In this document: piece after piece, positions 22,615 through 33,631 of the stretch
Numbering within the stretch: position 1 is the stretch's first letter
Layout: the number at the start of each line of letters is the position of its first letter
Assembly: GCF_950295315.1 (NCBI RefSeq)
Contig: NC_080162.1
Coordinates: 74,307,729 to 74,371,728, forward strand
Length of the DNA stretch: 64,000 bases
Direction: 5' to 3'
Source of the DNA: Erinaceus europaeus
Taxonomy: Eukaryota; Chordata; Mammalia; Eulipotyphla; Erinaceidae
Made by a program: the position numbers and the translations under genes
The notes under the pieces: model-generated
Database searches by the model: none
What the model was told of the DNA's origin: nothing
What the model saw: only the letters and a program-made list of their open reading frames with translations

Positions 22615-22696
22615 GGGGGGGATTGTGTGGAGTTGTACCCCTGTTATCCTATAGTTTTGTCAGTGTTTCCTTTTTATAAATAAAAACTAAAAAAAA
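22615..22696 (+). mobile_element. L1 3' UTR tail after the gap
   Basis: GTGTGGAGTTGTACCCCTG to TTTATAAATAAAAAC and poly(A). Its upstream part is hidden in the gap. Confidence 0.82.
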
Positions 22697-22829
22697 AAAA
22701 GAAGAGCTCTATTGATAGGTCATCAGTGCCTCTTCTGACAACTTAAGTTTCCTGAGAAATTTAACAACTGACATCCATCTGTGGTTCTACAAACACATAA
22801 AAAAAAAAAAGCACTAATATAGCCATAGG

Positions 22830-23337
22830 CCCTTTGGGATACAACTAAAATATGCCTATTAGCTAGCTACAAAATGGAAGACCCCCCCAACTCTTCATCT
22901 GCACTATTCCAGCCTTTAGGCTCATAATTGGTCAACAACTTGTTTGGCTTTGTGTGTTAACTCTCTTTTCAGCCACCAGGTTCCAGATGCTATAGCAGGA
23001 TGCCAACCAGACTTCCCTGGACAGACAACCCCACCAATGTGTCCTGGAGCTCTGCTTCCCCAGAACCCTGGCCCACTAGGGAAAGAGAGAGACAGGCTGG
23101 GAATATGGATCAACCTGTCAATGTCCATAGTTAGGGGGGAAGCAATTATAGAAGCCAGACCTTCCACCTTCTGCATCCCACAATGATCTTGGTTCCATAC
23201 TCCCAGAGGGATAAAGAATAGGAAAGCTATCAGGGTAGGGGATGGTATACAGAGGTCTGGTGGTGGGAATTGTGTGGAGTTGTACCCTTCTTATCCCATG
23301 GCTTTGTCAATGCTTCCTTTTTATAAATAAAAAAAAG
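22830..23337 (+). mobile_element. L1 3' UTR fragment
   Basis: GGCCCTTTGGGATACAACTAA start, CCACCAGGTTCCAGATGC, and TTTTTATAAATAAAAAA end. Confidence 0.87.
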
Positions 23338-23764
23338 TTTCTCAAAAAATATACATATTTATTATTGATGAAAAATATTCAGAATAAAATAATTTCATGC
23401 AAGCTATTTCTTATTTAATTCCTCTGATTTCTATACCATCTAGGTTTTTCTTTTTTGAAAAGAAGTCTAACTTCTTTTCAAGGTATACAATATGAAAGTA
23501 ATTATTTTGGTTTCTGTTCAAAGACCCTGTAAGATGAATGAAAGAGTCATATGTAGTAAATAAAATATGGGCAAATCAAAATTCCAGGTGAAATAAAATC
23601 ACCAAATGAAACAAAATATAGAGTGACTAAAATTGTTTAGAAATGTTATACCACTATAATTTGTATCTCATTTGTTATGTACAGCTAAGGCAAATGAAGG
23701 CACAATTATTATTATTATTTTTGCAGTTTTTTAAATTAGTAACTTAACAGATTATAAAATAACA
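23338..23764. other. AT-rich stretch with nothing recognised
   Basis: No ORF or repeat match. Contains an inverted AAAGAAGTC/GACTTCTTT-like hairpin near 23450-23480. Confidence 0.5.
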
Positions 23765-23765
23765 G

Positions 23766-24076
23766 GTGTGGGAGTCGGGCAGTAGCCAGTGGGTTAAGCA
23801 CACGTGGCACAAAGAACAAGGACCAGTGTAAGGATCCTGGTTCGAGCCCCTGGCTCCCCACCTGCAGGGGAGTCGCTTCACAGGTGGTGAAGCAGGTCTG
23901 CAGGTGTCTTCCTATCCCCTTGTCTGTCTTCCCCTTCTCTCGCTATTTCTTTCTGTCCTACTTAATAGTGATGACATCTATAACAACAATAATAACTACA
24001 ACAAAAATAAAAACCAATAAGGACAACAAAAGGGAAAATAAATAAATAAAATATAAAAAAATAAAATAAAATAACA
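23766..24076 (+). mobile_element. tRNA-derived SINE (ERI-like, long type)
   Basis: GTGGGAGTCGGGCAGTAGCC head, GGTTCGAGCCCC box B, and AATAAATAAATAAAATA tail. Confidence 0.92.
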
Positions 24077-24085
24077 GGAGTATAC

Positions 24086-24383
24086 TTCTTTTTTTTTTTT
24101 TTTTTTCCCTCTAGGGTTATTACTGGGGCTCGGTACCCGCACCATGAATCCACTGCTCCTGGAGAATGTTTTTTCCCTTTGTTGCCCTTGTTGTTGTTGT
24201 TATTGTTGTTGTTGTTGTTGTGTAAGACAGAGAGAAATGGAGAGAGGACTGGAAGATAGACAAGGTGAGAGAAAGATAGATACCTGCAGACCTCCCTGCT
24301 GGTGGGGAGCTGGGGGCTCAAACTGGATTCCTTATGCCCGTCCTTGGGCTTTGCTTCATGTGCGCTGCCACCTGGCCCCCACA
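24086..24383 (-). mobile_element. tRNA-derived SINE (ERI-like, longest form)
   Basis: Poly(T), CTCTAGGGTTATTACTGGGG, CTCCTGGAGAATG, and head with a 30-bp body deletion near 24290. Confidence 0.88.
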
Positions 24384-24529
24384 GGTATATACTTCCATAC
24401 CACATCTACCACCTAAGTTCTGTGCTCTTGCCCCCACCTCCCACTCCCTTCACCATATTTTTCCTAAGGCCATAGAGATGGTCTGTTTACTTGTGTTTTT
24501 TTGTTTTTGCAAGTTCATGTATTTCCTTT

Positions 24530-24832
24530 ATTTTTTTTCCTCCAGGGTTATTTTTGGGGCTCAGTGCCTGCAACACAAATCCAGTGCTCCCGGAGGCCAT
24601 TTTTTCCCATTCCTGTTGTTGTTGTTATTGTTGAATAGGACAGAGGGAAATTGAGAGAGGAGGGGAAGGCAGAGAGGAGGAGAGAAAGGGACATACTTGC
24701 AGCCCTGGTTCACCACCTGTGAAGCATCCTCCCTGCAGGTGTTGAGCCCACGGCTCAAACTGGGATCCTTACTCCTGTCCTTGTGCTTCACACCATGTAC
24801 ACTTAACCCTCTGGGCTACCGCCCGGCACCCA
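24530..24832 (-). mobile_element. tRNA-derived SINE (ERI-like, longest form)
   Basis: CCTCCAGGGTTATTTTTGGGG, CCCGGAGGCCATTTTTTCCC, and ACCGCCCGGCACCC head. Confidence 0.88.
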
Positions 24833-25237
24833 CATGTATTCCTTTTTTTCCTTATGTAAATTACAACAGTAATAGTCATGTTTCCCAATACCAAAATCAA
24901 ATAACCTTGGCTGCTTAACAGCAGTTACATTCTCTGCTAAACTAATTTATTTCTGAAATTGCCTTTGCTTTTGTTCTGTGCCTTACTTATTCTGGGTAAC
25001 CATAATCCTATCTACCCACCTCTATAACTAACTTTAGTTCTTCTTTCTCTTCTTTACTATTTAAATTTTATGATTTATTCTCAGTAAATATTTTGAAAGT
25101 TCTTTACCTGGGATAATGTATTCACTATATAAATTCAGTCAGTAAATAAATACCCACACTAAGACCATTCCCTACATGAAAATGTGTTTCCTGAGAAGTA
25201 GGCTAATCCTGTATTTCCTTATTTTAATTATTTTTTA
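24833..25237. other. Diverged sequence, no gene
   Basis: AT-rich, no open frame of note; possible remnant of old L1 but not assignable by eye. Confidence 0.4.
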
Positions 25238-26639
25238 TTTTTTAAAACTTTTTATTAGTGATTTGATATTGATTTACAAAATTACACATCGACGGGTATA
25301 ATTCCATACCATCCCCACCACCAGAGTTCATTACAAACCACCACGGTTCCCCCAAGTTTGAAGATATGGATTAACTGTCATCTCTACAACTATCTGTCTA
25401 CATTTGTACATATTTGCCCCTTTTTTCTTCCAGGTCCAGTCCTTTCTTCCTCTCCAAGCCACACATCACCCTATTACTACATTGAAATATTTCTTTCCTT
25501 TTCGTCTCCTCTTTCTGGGACCCGATAGAGCTGGAGGTCAAAGTCCTCTTATCCTCTTCCTCTTATCACCTCTCCCCCACTGAAAGTGTGGATTAAAGGT
25601 TTTTTTAGGGTGCAGAAGGTGGTAGTTCTGGCTTTTGTAATTGCTTCACTGCTGGGTATGGGCATTGGCAGGTCTATATATACCCCCAGTCTGTTTCTGT
25701 CTTTCCCCAGTGAGATAGTGCTCAGGAGAGGTGAGGTTCCAGGACATATTGGTGAGGTCATCTGCTCAGAGAAGTCAGGGTGGAGTCATGGTAGCATCTG
25801 CAACTTGGTATCTGGAAGGTGGCAGAACATAAAGTGAGACAATATAGTTAATGAACAGGAACCAGAAAGTAGGAACAGAGTAGCTGAAATTAGGGATATT
25901 AGGGTGGGGGAAAGTTCAGAAATCCCTTTTAGGCATGTATCTAGGGGCCCATGACAATGGCAGTTTTTGCTTGAGTTTGAAAGCTAGCATGAAGTTGGAT
26001 AAAACTATTGTCAGAGAAAATGGTGTCAGAGTAGAGAAAAGGACTAGAGAGTTGGATTAGGGCAGAGAGTAGCTCCCATTCTTGATAAAATTCTGTGCAT
26101 GGAATTAACCATTTACTTCCATCCACCTGATCTAGGATATATATCATCAGAGCCTGTGTAACCTCTAAGCCCCTATTGGTCTGAGCTTGTAGCTCATAGT
26201 CACAACTGGGAACAGTGTAGGCTGCACTCATTTCAAGACCAGTCTTCCTCAAGTGGCAGGGCAGGATACCCCAGCCACTCTGAAGGGAGCCTGGGGCAGT
26301 CCCTACCATAGCTACTCTATGGTGAGGGCAAGGTTCTGAGAGGGCCCACAAAAGGGCTTGTGATGATATTCCTGATAGAAGTGACCAATGGTGGTGCAGA
26401 GAGGGATCCATTAGAGGTTTGGGATCATATTTGTGTGGGAATTCAAGGATTTCCTGACTAGGCCTCAGACAGTGAGATGGTGTGATATTGACCAAGAGGT
26501 CCATTACTAAGTGAGCCTATCTCTTGTCCTTGTTGTACTTTTGTAGTTCTTTCCTTGTTTGATGACCTTAGACTTTCTCCTAGTAGTTTAGGCACTGAGT
26601 GTCATTTATTCAGTCCAACAAGATTTAGGTGTCTTTTTT

Positions 26640-26936
26640 TTTTTTTTTTTAAGATTTAGGTTTAAAAATATTTATTCATTTATTCCCTTTTGTTGCCCTT
26701 ATTTTATTGTTATAGTTATTATTGTTGTCATCATTGTAAGATAGGACAGAGAGAACTGGAGAGAGGAGGGGAAAAACAGAGAGAGGGAGAGAAAGATAAA
26801 CACCTGCAGGCCTGCTTCACTGCTTGTGAAGCGACTCCCCTGCAGGTAGGGACCAGGGGGCTCAAACTAGGACCCTTATGCCGGTCCTTGAGCTTTGCAT
26901 AACCTGTGCTTAACCCGCTGCTCTACTGCCTGACTC
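26640..26936 (-). mobile_element. tRNA-derived SINE (ERI-like, long type)
   Basis: Poly(T), TTCATTTATTCCCTTTTGTTG tail, and CTACTGCCTGACTCC head. Confidence 0.9.
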
Positions 26937-27644
26937 CTCAGAACTAGTTTTTTAGGTTCTGTCTCCTTTGCGTCTTTTTGTTAGATAGCATAGTTAATTT
27001 GGCCTAAGTCTAATAGATTATAGAATTTATGGTGCTTCTTTAGGTACTACAACTAGGATTCCAGGTTTACTAGGTCTAAGTTCAATAATCAAGGACTATT
27101 AAATACTATTACTTTGAGTTGCCCCGAGCTTATGGTTACATGTACACCTGTACCCAGTATCCTATACACTACCACATACCTAGTTCCTCTAACTTCGTTA
27201 GATGGTGTGCCGTCTAAAGTGAATATAAGTAGTCTAATGTGTTAAGAAAGATTGCACCAGGTTTGCAGTGTTGCAAGGCTGATATCTCAGGCTCCATATC
27301 TCTGGTTACAGTTCACTGTAAATATTCATAATGTGGGATGGCAGCGCTAGTAGTGATTTGGTGAATGTCAACATAGGTGATATGGTGGTAAGGAATCAGA
27401 GAAAGAAATATTGAGACGTGTGGGCATAGTTTTAGGTGCTCCAGGACTAGGAGAAATGAGGACCCCAAAGAGAACACAAGAGGTTTCTTGTAGTCTTAGA
27501 AAGAACTTAGGATAGAATAATCAATTGTTATTAAAACCAGGTTAGTTGGGGGTTTGTTTTTTATGCTAATCCAATGGTTAACATCTATGGTAATATACTA
27601 GATCTTACTTTGCTTTGTGCTATGTAATAGTATAAGAACATCTC

Positions 27645-27972
27645 CGGGGGCTAAGGCGGTGGCGCAGCGGGTTAAGCGCAGGTGGCGCAAAGCACAAGGA
27701 CCGGCTTAAAGATCCCGGTTCGAGCCCCCGGCTCCCCACCTGCAAGGGAGTCGCTTCACAGGTGGTGAAGCAGGTCTGCAGGTGTCTGTCTTTCTCTCCC
27801 CCTCTCTGTCTCCCCCCCCATTTCTCTCTGTCCTATCCAACAACGACGACAGCAATAACAACAACAATAACTACAACAGCAACAATAAAACAACAGTCCA
27901 GGAGCAGGGGAATCGCAGTGCAGGCACCAAGCTCCAGCGATAACCCTGGAGGCAAAAAAAAAAAAAAAAAAA
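27645..27972 (+). mobile_element. tRNA-derived SINE (ERI-like, longest form), well preserved
   Basis: GGGGGCTAAGGCGGTGGCGC head, GGTTCGAGCCCCC box B, GATAACCCTGGAGGC and poly(A). Intact CpGs suggest a young copy. Confidence 0.93.
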
Positions 27973-28455
27973 GAACATCTCCATACTTTAGACATTGACA
28001 GGGCCTAATGATCTTGTTATGTCTGGCGTAAAGTTGAAGTTGACTTAGATGTTTAAAAAACTATATATGCACATATATTTTTAGATCTTCTTGAACAGTT
28101 TAAACACAGTTTTAGAGTTTGATCATCTTACAGATCTGAGCTATTGATTACTTAGGCTAAAGAAAATGTTTGTACTTAGAACTATGGGCTAGGCAGTTAG
28201 AGAACTTGAAGTATTACATCTATTTCCCCTCTGACATGTCACCAAAAGTCTGTGCCTGCCCCTCACATTCCTCAGTAACCACTATAGTTTTTCACAGTCT
28301 AAAATTTCTGTTCCCTGCTTTGTTTTGTGGTTACCATAAGTGTAATAACTATAATTGTGCACCTAGAAAAGTCTTTTTAAAGTTGATTTTTATTAACAAG
28401 CATTTGCTAGAACTGCTTTGTCCTTTAATTCCTCCCCTCATTTTCTTGTTCTTTC

Positions 28456-28737
28456 CTATTTTTTTCTTTTTTGCCTCCATGGTTATTGTGGGAACTCTGT
28501 GCCTACATCATGAATCCACTGCTCCTGGAGGTCATTTTTTCACATTTTGTTGCCCTTGTTGTTGTTGGATAGGACAGAGAGAAATCAAGAGAGGAGGAGA
28601 AGACAGAGGGGGGAGAAATAGACACCTGCAGACCTGCTTCACCTCTTGTGAAGCAACTCTCCTGCAGGTGGGGAGCCGGGGGCTCAAACTAGGATCCTTA
28701 TTCTGGTCCTCATGCTTTGCACTGTGGTTCTTTCTTA
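28456..28737 (-). mobile_element. tRNA-derived SINE (ERI-like, longest form)
   Basis: GCCTCCATGGTTATTGTGGG and CTCCTGGAGGTCATTTTTTC. Flanks GTTCTTTCCTA and GTTCTTTCTTA look like a target-site duplication. Confidence 0.9.
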
Positions 28738-29323
28738 TTTTTAATGTGTTCTTAGTTATAGTCTATTTCTGTTCACCCCACTTGGTATGTGTGTTTCTTA
28801 GCTTCTTCCTTTCTTGGAGGACTTGGTTCAGTAATTCTTGTAAGGTGGGGTTGATTGTGGCAAATTCCTTTAGTTTTTGTATATTTGAGAAAACCTTTAT
28901 TTCTCCCTCATTTTTAAAGGATAATTTTGCAGGATACAAGATTTGTGGCTGGAATTCCCTCTCTTTTAGAACTTTGAATATGTCATTCCACTCTCTCCTT
29001 TCCTCTAGGGTTTGTGAAGAGAAATCTGATGCAAGTCCAAATAGCTCTGCCTTTGTAACTTCTTTCCTTTTCTAGCAGCCAGCAATTTTTTTTTTCCTTG
29101 TCAGTGAGTTTTGATAGTTTACAAGATTGTGCCTCGGTGTTTTTTTTTTTTTTTTATATATCTATCAATATGGATGATCATTCTGCCTCATGAATGAGAA
29201 TGTTCTGAGCATTTCTAAGTGAGGGAAGTTCTCAGATAAAATTGCTCTGAAAATGGACTGTGGGTATTTGGCCTTGTCCTCAGATATACCTATCATTCAA
29301 CCTTTTTTATGAAGTCTGTAATT

Positions 29324-29566
29324 TCACAGAGAGTTGCTTCGGTCATTCTGAACATTCTCTCCCTCGTCTTTGGAATGAAAGAGTAGACTAGCTGTATCTT
29401 CTAGATTGGAAATTGCTTCTTCTGAATGTGTAAGTCTACTTCCTAAGCCTTCTACTTGAGCGTTGATTGCAATTAAAGTGTCTTTTACTCCTTGGAATTC
29501 TGTTTGAAAATTTTCTTTCATGTTTCCTAACTGCTTAGTGAGTTCTGATTGAAGTTCTTCTTTCAA
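29324..29566 (-). pseudogene. L1 ORF1 coiled-coil fragment
   Basis: 80-codon open stretch with heptad-like Glu/Leu pattern (LTKQLGNMKENFQ, VEGLGSRLTHSEEAI) typical of the trimerising coiled coil of L1 ORF1p, an RNA-binding protein of the L1 particle. It lies in the 25238-30320 element. Confidence 0.65.
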
Positions 29567-29889
29567 GCTTTGAAGATTCTTAGTGAACTCTGTGCTGAGG
29601 TCTTCTCACGTTTTTTAATTCAATAGTAAAATGATCTTTCAATTCTTGCTTAGGTTCTTGGAGAGTCCTCATAATAAGATTTCTGTAGTCTGTCTCTGAG
29701 ATTATCTCTAAATCTGTAACTTAACTCCTTAGATTTCCTGTTTCATTTCTGTCTGGCTGATATGGCATGGTTAGCTGTTTAGTTCTGTTTCTCTGCTTGC
29801 ACATTTACTGTACTGGTTATTGCTGGCCATCAGGTGGTGCTATTGTGATCTCTAGGCTTCTCTTGTTTATATGATCCACTACTGGTGGG

Positions 29890-29892
29890 ATG

Positions 29893-29929
<37 letters not shown>

Positions 29930-29930
29930 C
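29890..29930. repeat. (TG)n(CG)n microsatellite
   Basis: About 30 bp of TG followed by GCGCGCGC. Confidence 0.95.
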
Positions 29931-30559
29931 TTTGGGCTGTCTTGTGGTCACAAATGCTTTATTTTATGTTGTGTCCGTGCCTTAAATTCATAAGACTAAA
30001 AGCCTCCTTAGTCAAAGAATGAGAGGTTTTTAAGCCCCTTTCTCTTTTCTTCCAGCACTAGGAACAGCCTTTACTGCTTCCTGTACTTAAAGCAAAATTG
30101 CCAAAATAGTGCAGCTCAGTGATGGGCCTCTCGAAACTCTGATCTGAGTGCTGTTGTTCAACCAGCACCCCCTTTTCCTCAACCACATGCAAGCACCCAC
30201 TTAAGGCTATAGATATTTCAGCTGTTGATTATGGGTTTAGTTGGGTCTCTTGTATTTATTTGCTGTTTTGAGGGGGGAGGGACAATTTGATCCCTGTTAT
30301 TCCATGACCATGCCTCCTAGAAGTCTCTTGAGTTTGTTGTGTATTTCAACTCTCTGTTCCACATATGAGTGAAACTATCTGGTAGTGGACAATAGCCTTT
30401 TAAATATGCTTTATGTCTGCAATTTTAATTATTCCTTTTATAGTGTGGTCAAATACTTTTTAAAAATAGAGAATCTGAGAAGTAAATTTCAGTCTCTATC
30501 CTTCCAACATAGATATTTTTTTATCTTCAAGGTTCATATATCATAAATTGAAAGATGTT

Positions 30560-30720
30560 TGTGATAGATAGATATATAGATACATACATACATACATACA
30601 TACATTAGACCATAACATCAAAACTTCCTTCAGTGCAATGGAGGCCAGGATGAAACCTGGGTCTAGTACATGGCAAAGCAGCACACTATCCAAGTGAGCT
30701 ACTGGGTCGTCAGAAAAGTC
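30560..30720 (-). mobile_element. Diverged SINE (GGGAGCCAGGCTTGAACCT type) with (ATAC)n tail
   Basis: (GATA)/(ATAC)n, then AATGGAGGCCAGGATGAAACC, GGCAAAGCAGCACACTATCC, and AGTGAGCTACTGGG. Confidence 0.7.
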
Positions 30721-31728
30721 ATGATTATTTTTTCATGAAAAACATAGAAAAATATGTCATAACTTTTCTGACAACCCAACATTTACCAACCCATTATGAG
30801 CAACTTTGTGTAATACAGTTAGAGAACTTAGAAGAAATTAAAAAATCCTTCCCTGATGAAGGAGTCTATAAAGATGAGAAAACACATTTAGCCTCTGCCA
30901 ATTTCATGGGAAGTATTTATCCTCTCAGTGGTCTTTTTGACAAGCAAGCACTCAGCTCATCGCATGGGAAGTGTGCACCAACTCAGTGGTCCCCCTCAGA
31001 AGCATCTACCCACAAACGTGGGAGTGACTCACAAAAGGTGGATAATCCCTCAATTGCTCCCTCTTGGCAAGTATCCCTTGGCCACTTTGACATTTCTCTC
31101 CAGATGTTTGCATGTGTCAGCCCACAACCTTAGTGGCACCTCTTGAGAGGCACTTACATGCTTGTAGGACCCTCTTGTGAAGTGTTTCCTCATCAAGAAT
31201 ATTTTCACCAGGTCACTCCACCACTACCTCAACAATCCTTCATTTATTCATGACACTTGGGACCATTGTTATTTCCAGCACCTGGTGGGTACTTGCAGTC
31301 CTAATGCCAAAAGGCTATAATAAGGAAATAAAAGAACTTAACCACATCCATAGGCCAAGACAAAAGGCAGGGGAAACCACAAATATGAAGTCTCCTGAAG
31401 AAGACTTCAGAACAACAATTCCCAGTGATTTTCACTAAAATGAAGGGGTCAATGGAAGAGATCCTCAACAAGGTCAGAGAAAGTAAGAGAAAAGTTCAAA
31501 CAGAATCATAAAGTGAAAGAAAACAGAGGATAAAGATGATGACCCAATAAAGAATTAAAAAAAAATCATAGAGGGAATCAAAGGTAGAGTGACAGAAACT
31601 GGAGGTCAATTCAGTATTTGAGGAGTTAAATAGAGAACTAAAAGAGAAGAGATGAAATTAAAAGCAATGGAGAAAGAATGAAAGATTTGTGTGACAGTAA
31701 GAGGAACAGTCATTAGAAACCATGAGAC

Positions 31729-32755
31729 CCTAGACCAAGTAGATCAGAAGCAACCAATAGCACAGCTACATACAAGATACTGGGTACTTACTGTACAGCA
31801 AACCCTAACAAAAGGACTTTTCAAAGTTAACCCAATTACCAAATAATGTGATGATAACATTAACTATCGATTGTCTTTTTGAACCCTAAGACAGCAGGAA
31901 CCTCACATCTCCACTATAGAGCCTCTACTTCCCCCAGTCCTGGAACCCTTGGATAGGGCCCACTTTCCCGCATGCCTCTCCCAATCCATATCAAGTAATA
32001 TTGCATCTGCCAATCACAACCTAATCAATGCAACGATTGCCACCTCAACATGCTTCACTTCAGACTGTGTCCAGAGACTTCACGTGTGGAATGACAACCC
32101 TTCAGCTTCATTACTCGGGTGAGACCTTTCCTTTCATAGTATACTCTAATTCCATCTCAGGTGGTTCACTTTCTAACAAAGTCCCAAAACCTAGATATAC
32201 ACCAGTTTCTGTGAGAAAGATCATATGTTCACATGTATCCATAAACTACTGCAAAATATATACCTGAAAGCAGAAGTACACTAGAGTATGCAGTGAGTAT
32301 CCCCCTAACACTTCCTCTCCATTATTCCAAGCTTTGGGTCCATGGTTGCTCAACAATTTGTTTGGCTTTGTATGTTAACTCTCTTTTCAGACACCAGGTT
32401 CCAGATGTCATCAGGATGCCTGCCAACCTTCCCTGGACTGAAGACCCCACCAATGTGTCCTGGAGCTCTGCTTCCCCAGAGACCCACCCTACTAGGGAAA
32501 GAGAGAGGCAGACTGGGAGCATGGACTGACCAGTCAACGTCCATGTTCAGCGGGGAAGCAATTACAGAAGCCAGACCTTCTACCTTCTACAACCCACAGT
32601 GACCCTGGGTCCATGCTCCCAGAGGGCTAGAGAATGGGAAAGCTATCAGGGGAGGGGGTGGGATACGGAGATTGGGTGGTGGGAATTGTGTGGAGTTGTA
32701 CCCCTCCTACCCTATGGTTTTGTTAATTAATCCTTTCTTAAATAAAAAAAAAAAA
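31729..32755 (+). mobile_element. 5'-truncated L1 (3' UTR only) with target-site duplication
   Basis: About 1 kb homologous to the 3' UTR of the L1 at 33632-37584, ending in poly(A). It is flanked by a 14-bp duplication AGAAACCATGAGAC at 31715-31728 and 32756-32769. The host is an older L1 ORF1 region. Confidence 0.88.
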
Positions 32756-32828
32756 AGAAACCATGAGACACTTTAAAAACATTACTGAGCGGGAAGTTCA
32801 TAGCAGCACAGGCTTATATAGATAATCA

Positions 32829-33345
32829 TGGCTCCTTTGGAATATAAAATAGGCCTACTAACTATCTACAAAACAGAGACCCGCCAAAACTCTTAATCTG
32901 AACTATTCTAGCCTTTAGGTTCATGATTAGTCAACAGTTTGTTTGGCTTTATATGTTAACTCTTTTTTCATCCACCAGGTTCGAGATGATACCATAATGC
33001 CAACCAGACTTCCATGGATAGATAACCCCACCAATGTGTCCTGGAGTTCCACTTCCCCAGAGCCCTGCCCTACTAGGGAAAGAGAGAGACAGACTGAGCA
33101 TATGGATAGACCTGTCAATGCCCATGTTCAGCGGGGAAGCAATTACAGAAGCCAGACCTTCCACCTTCTGCACCCCATAATGACCTTGGGTCCATACTCC
33201 CAGAGGGATAAAGAATAGTAAAGCTATCAGGCAATGGGGTGGAATACAGAGTTCTGATGGTAGGAACTGTGTGGAGTTGTACCCTTCTTACCTTATGGTT
33301 TCTGTCAGTGTTTCCTTTATATAAATAAAAAATTAAAAAAAAAAC
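32829..33345 (+). mobile_element. 5'-truncated L1 3' UTR fragment
   Basis: Same 3' UTR family, ending TTTATATAAATAAAAAATTAAAA. Inserted into the same old L1 about 75 bp beyond the previous insertion. No clear target-site duplication was found by eye. Confidence 0.82.
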
Positions 33346-33631
33346 CAGACTCCCCAGAATACTTCCCACTCATGCTCTATAACTAAGTTGGTCCTTCCAC
33401 AAAGACAGCAGGGCCTGTGACCACATAAGTTCCTGCTTTTCCCTTTTTATTGTATATTTTTAGTTTCCAAAATAAATGTTTAAAAAATTTGAAAAAGAGA
33501 TAATAAAAATCTTATGCAAACAATCTAATATTATACCTAAAGAAACTAGAGAATAAAAGTGCAACTCAAAGTCAGTAGAGAAATGAAAAGTAATATATTG
33601 GGGGGAAGTAAATAAAATAGAAGTAAGACAA

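Larger units (their letters stand above)
25238..30320 (-). mobile_element. L1 derivative with ORF1 region and long 3' part but no visible ORF2 (HAL1-like?)
   Basis: Poly(T)-side end at 25238, then a distinctive 3' region (25240-26640, 26936-27644, 27975-28455), then sequence resembling L1 ORF1 C-terminal region (28740-29300), an ORF1 coiled-coil part (29324-29566, minus frame beginning MKEELQSELTKQLGNM) and 5' region to about 30320. No reverse transcriptase sequence lies between ORF1 and the 3' part. SINEs at 26640, 27645 and 28455 interrupt it. The half-L1 (HAL1) layout is known in mammals; deletion of ORF2 from an ordinary L1 is the alternative. Confidence 0.6.

Noticed and set aside
25941..26504. 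187-codon minus-strand ORF
   Set aside because: It lies in the 3' region of the L1-like family, and the corresponding frame at 60019-60276 is shorter and broken, so no coding constraint is evident.
28170..29075. 301-codon plus-strand ORF
   Set aside because: It crosses a SINE and the antisense of L1 ORF1; no conserved domain is seen.
30735..31133. 132-codon ORF in a region with little similarity to SINEs
   Set aside because: It lies in the 5' part of the old L1, has no recognisable domain, and the downstream sequence is L1 ORF1.
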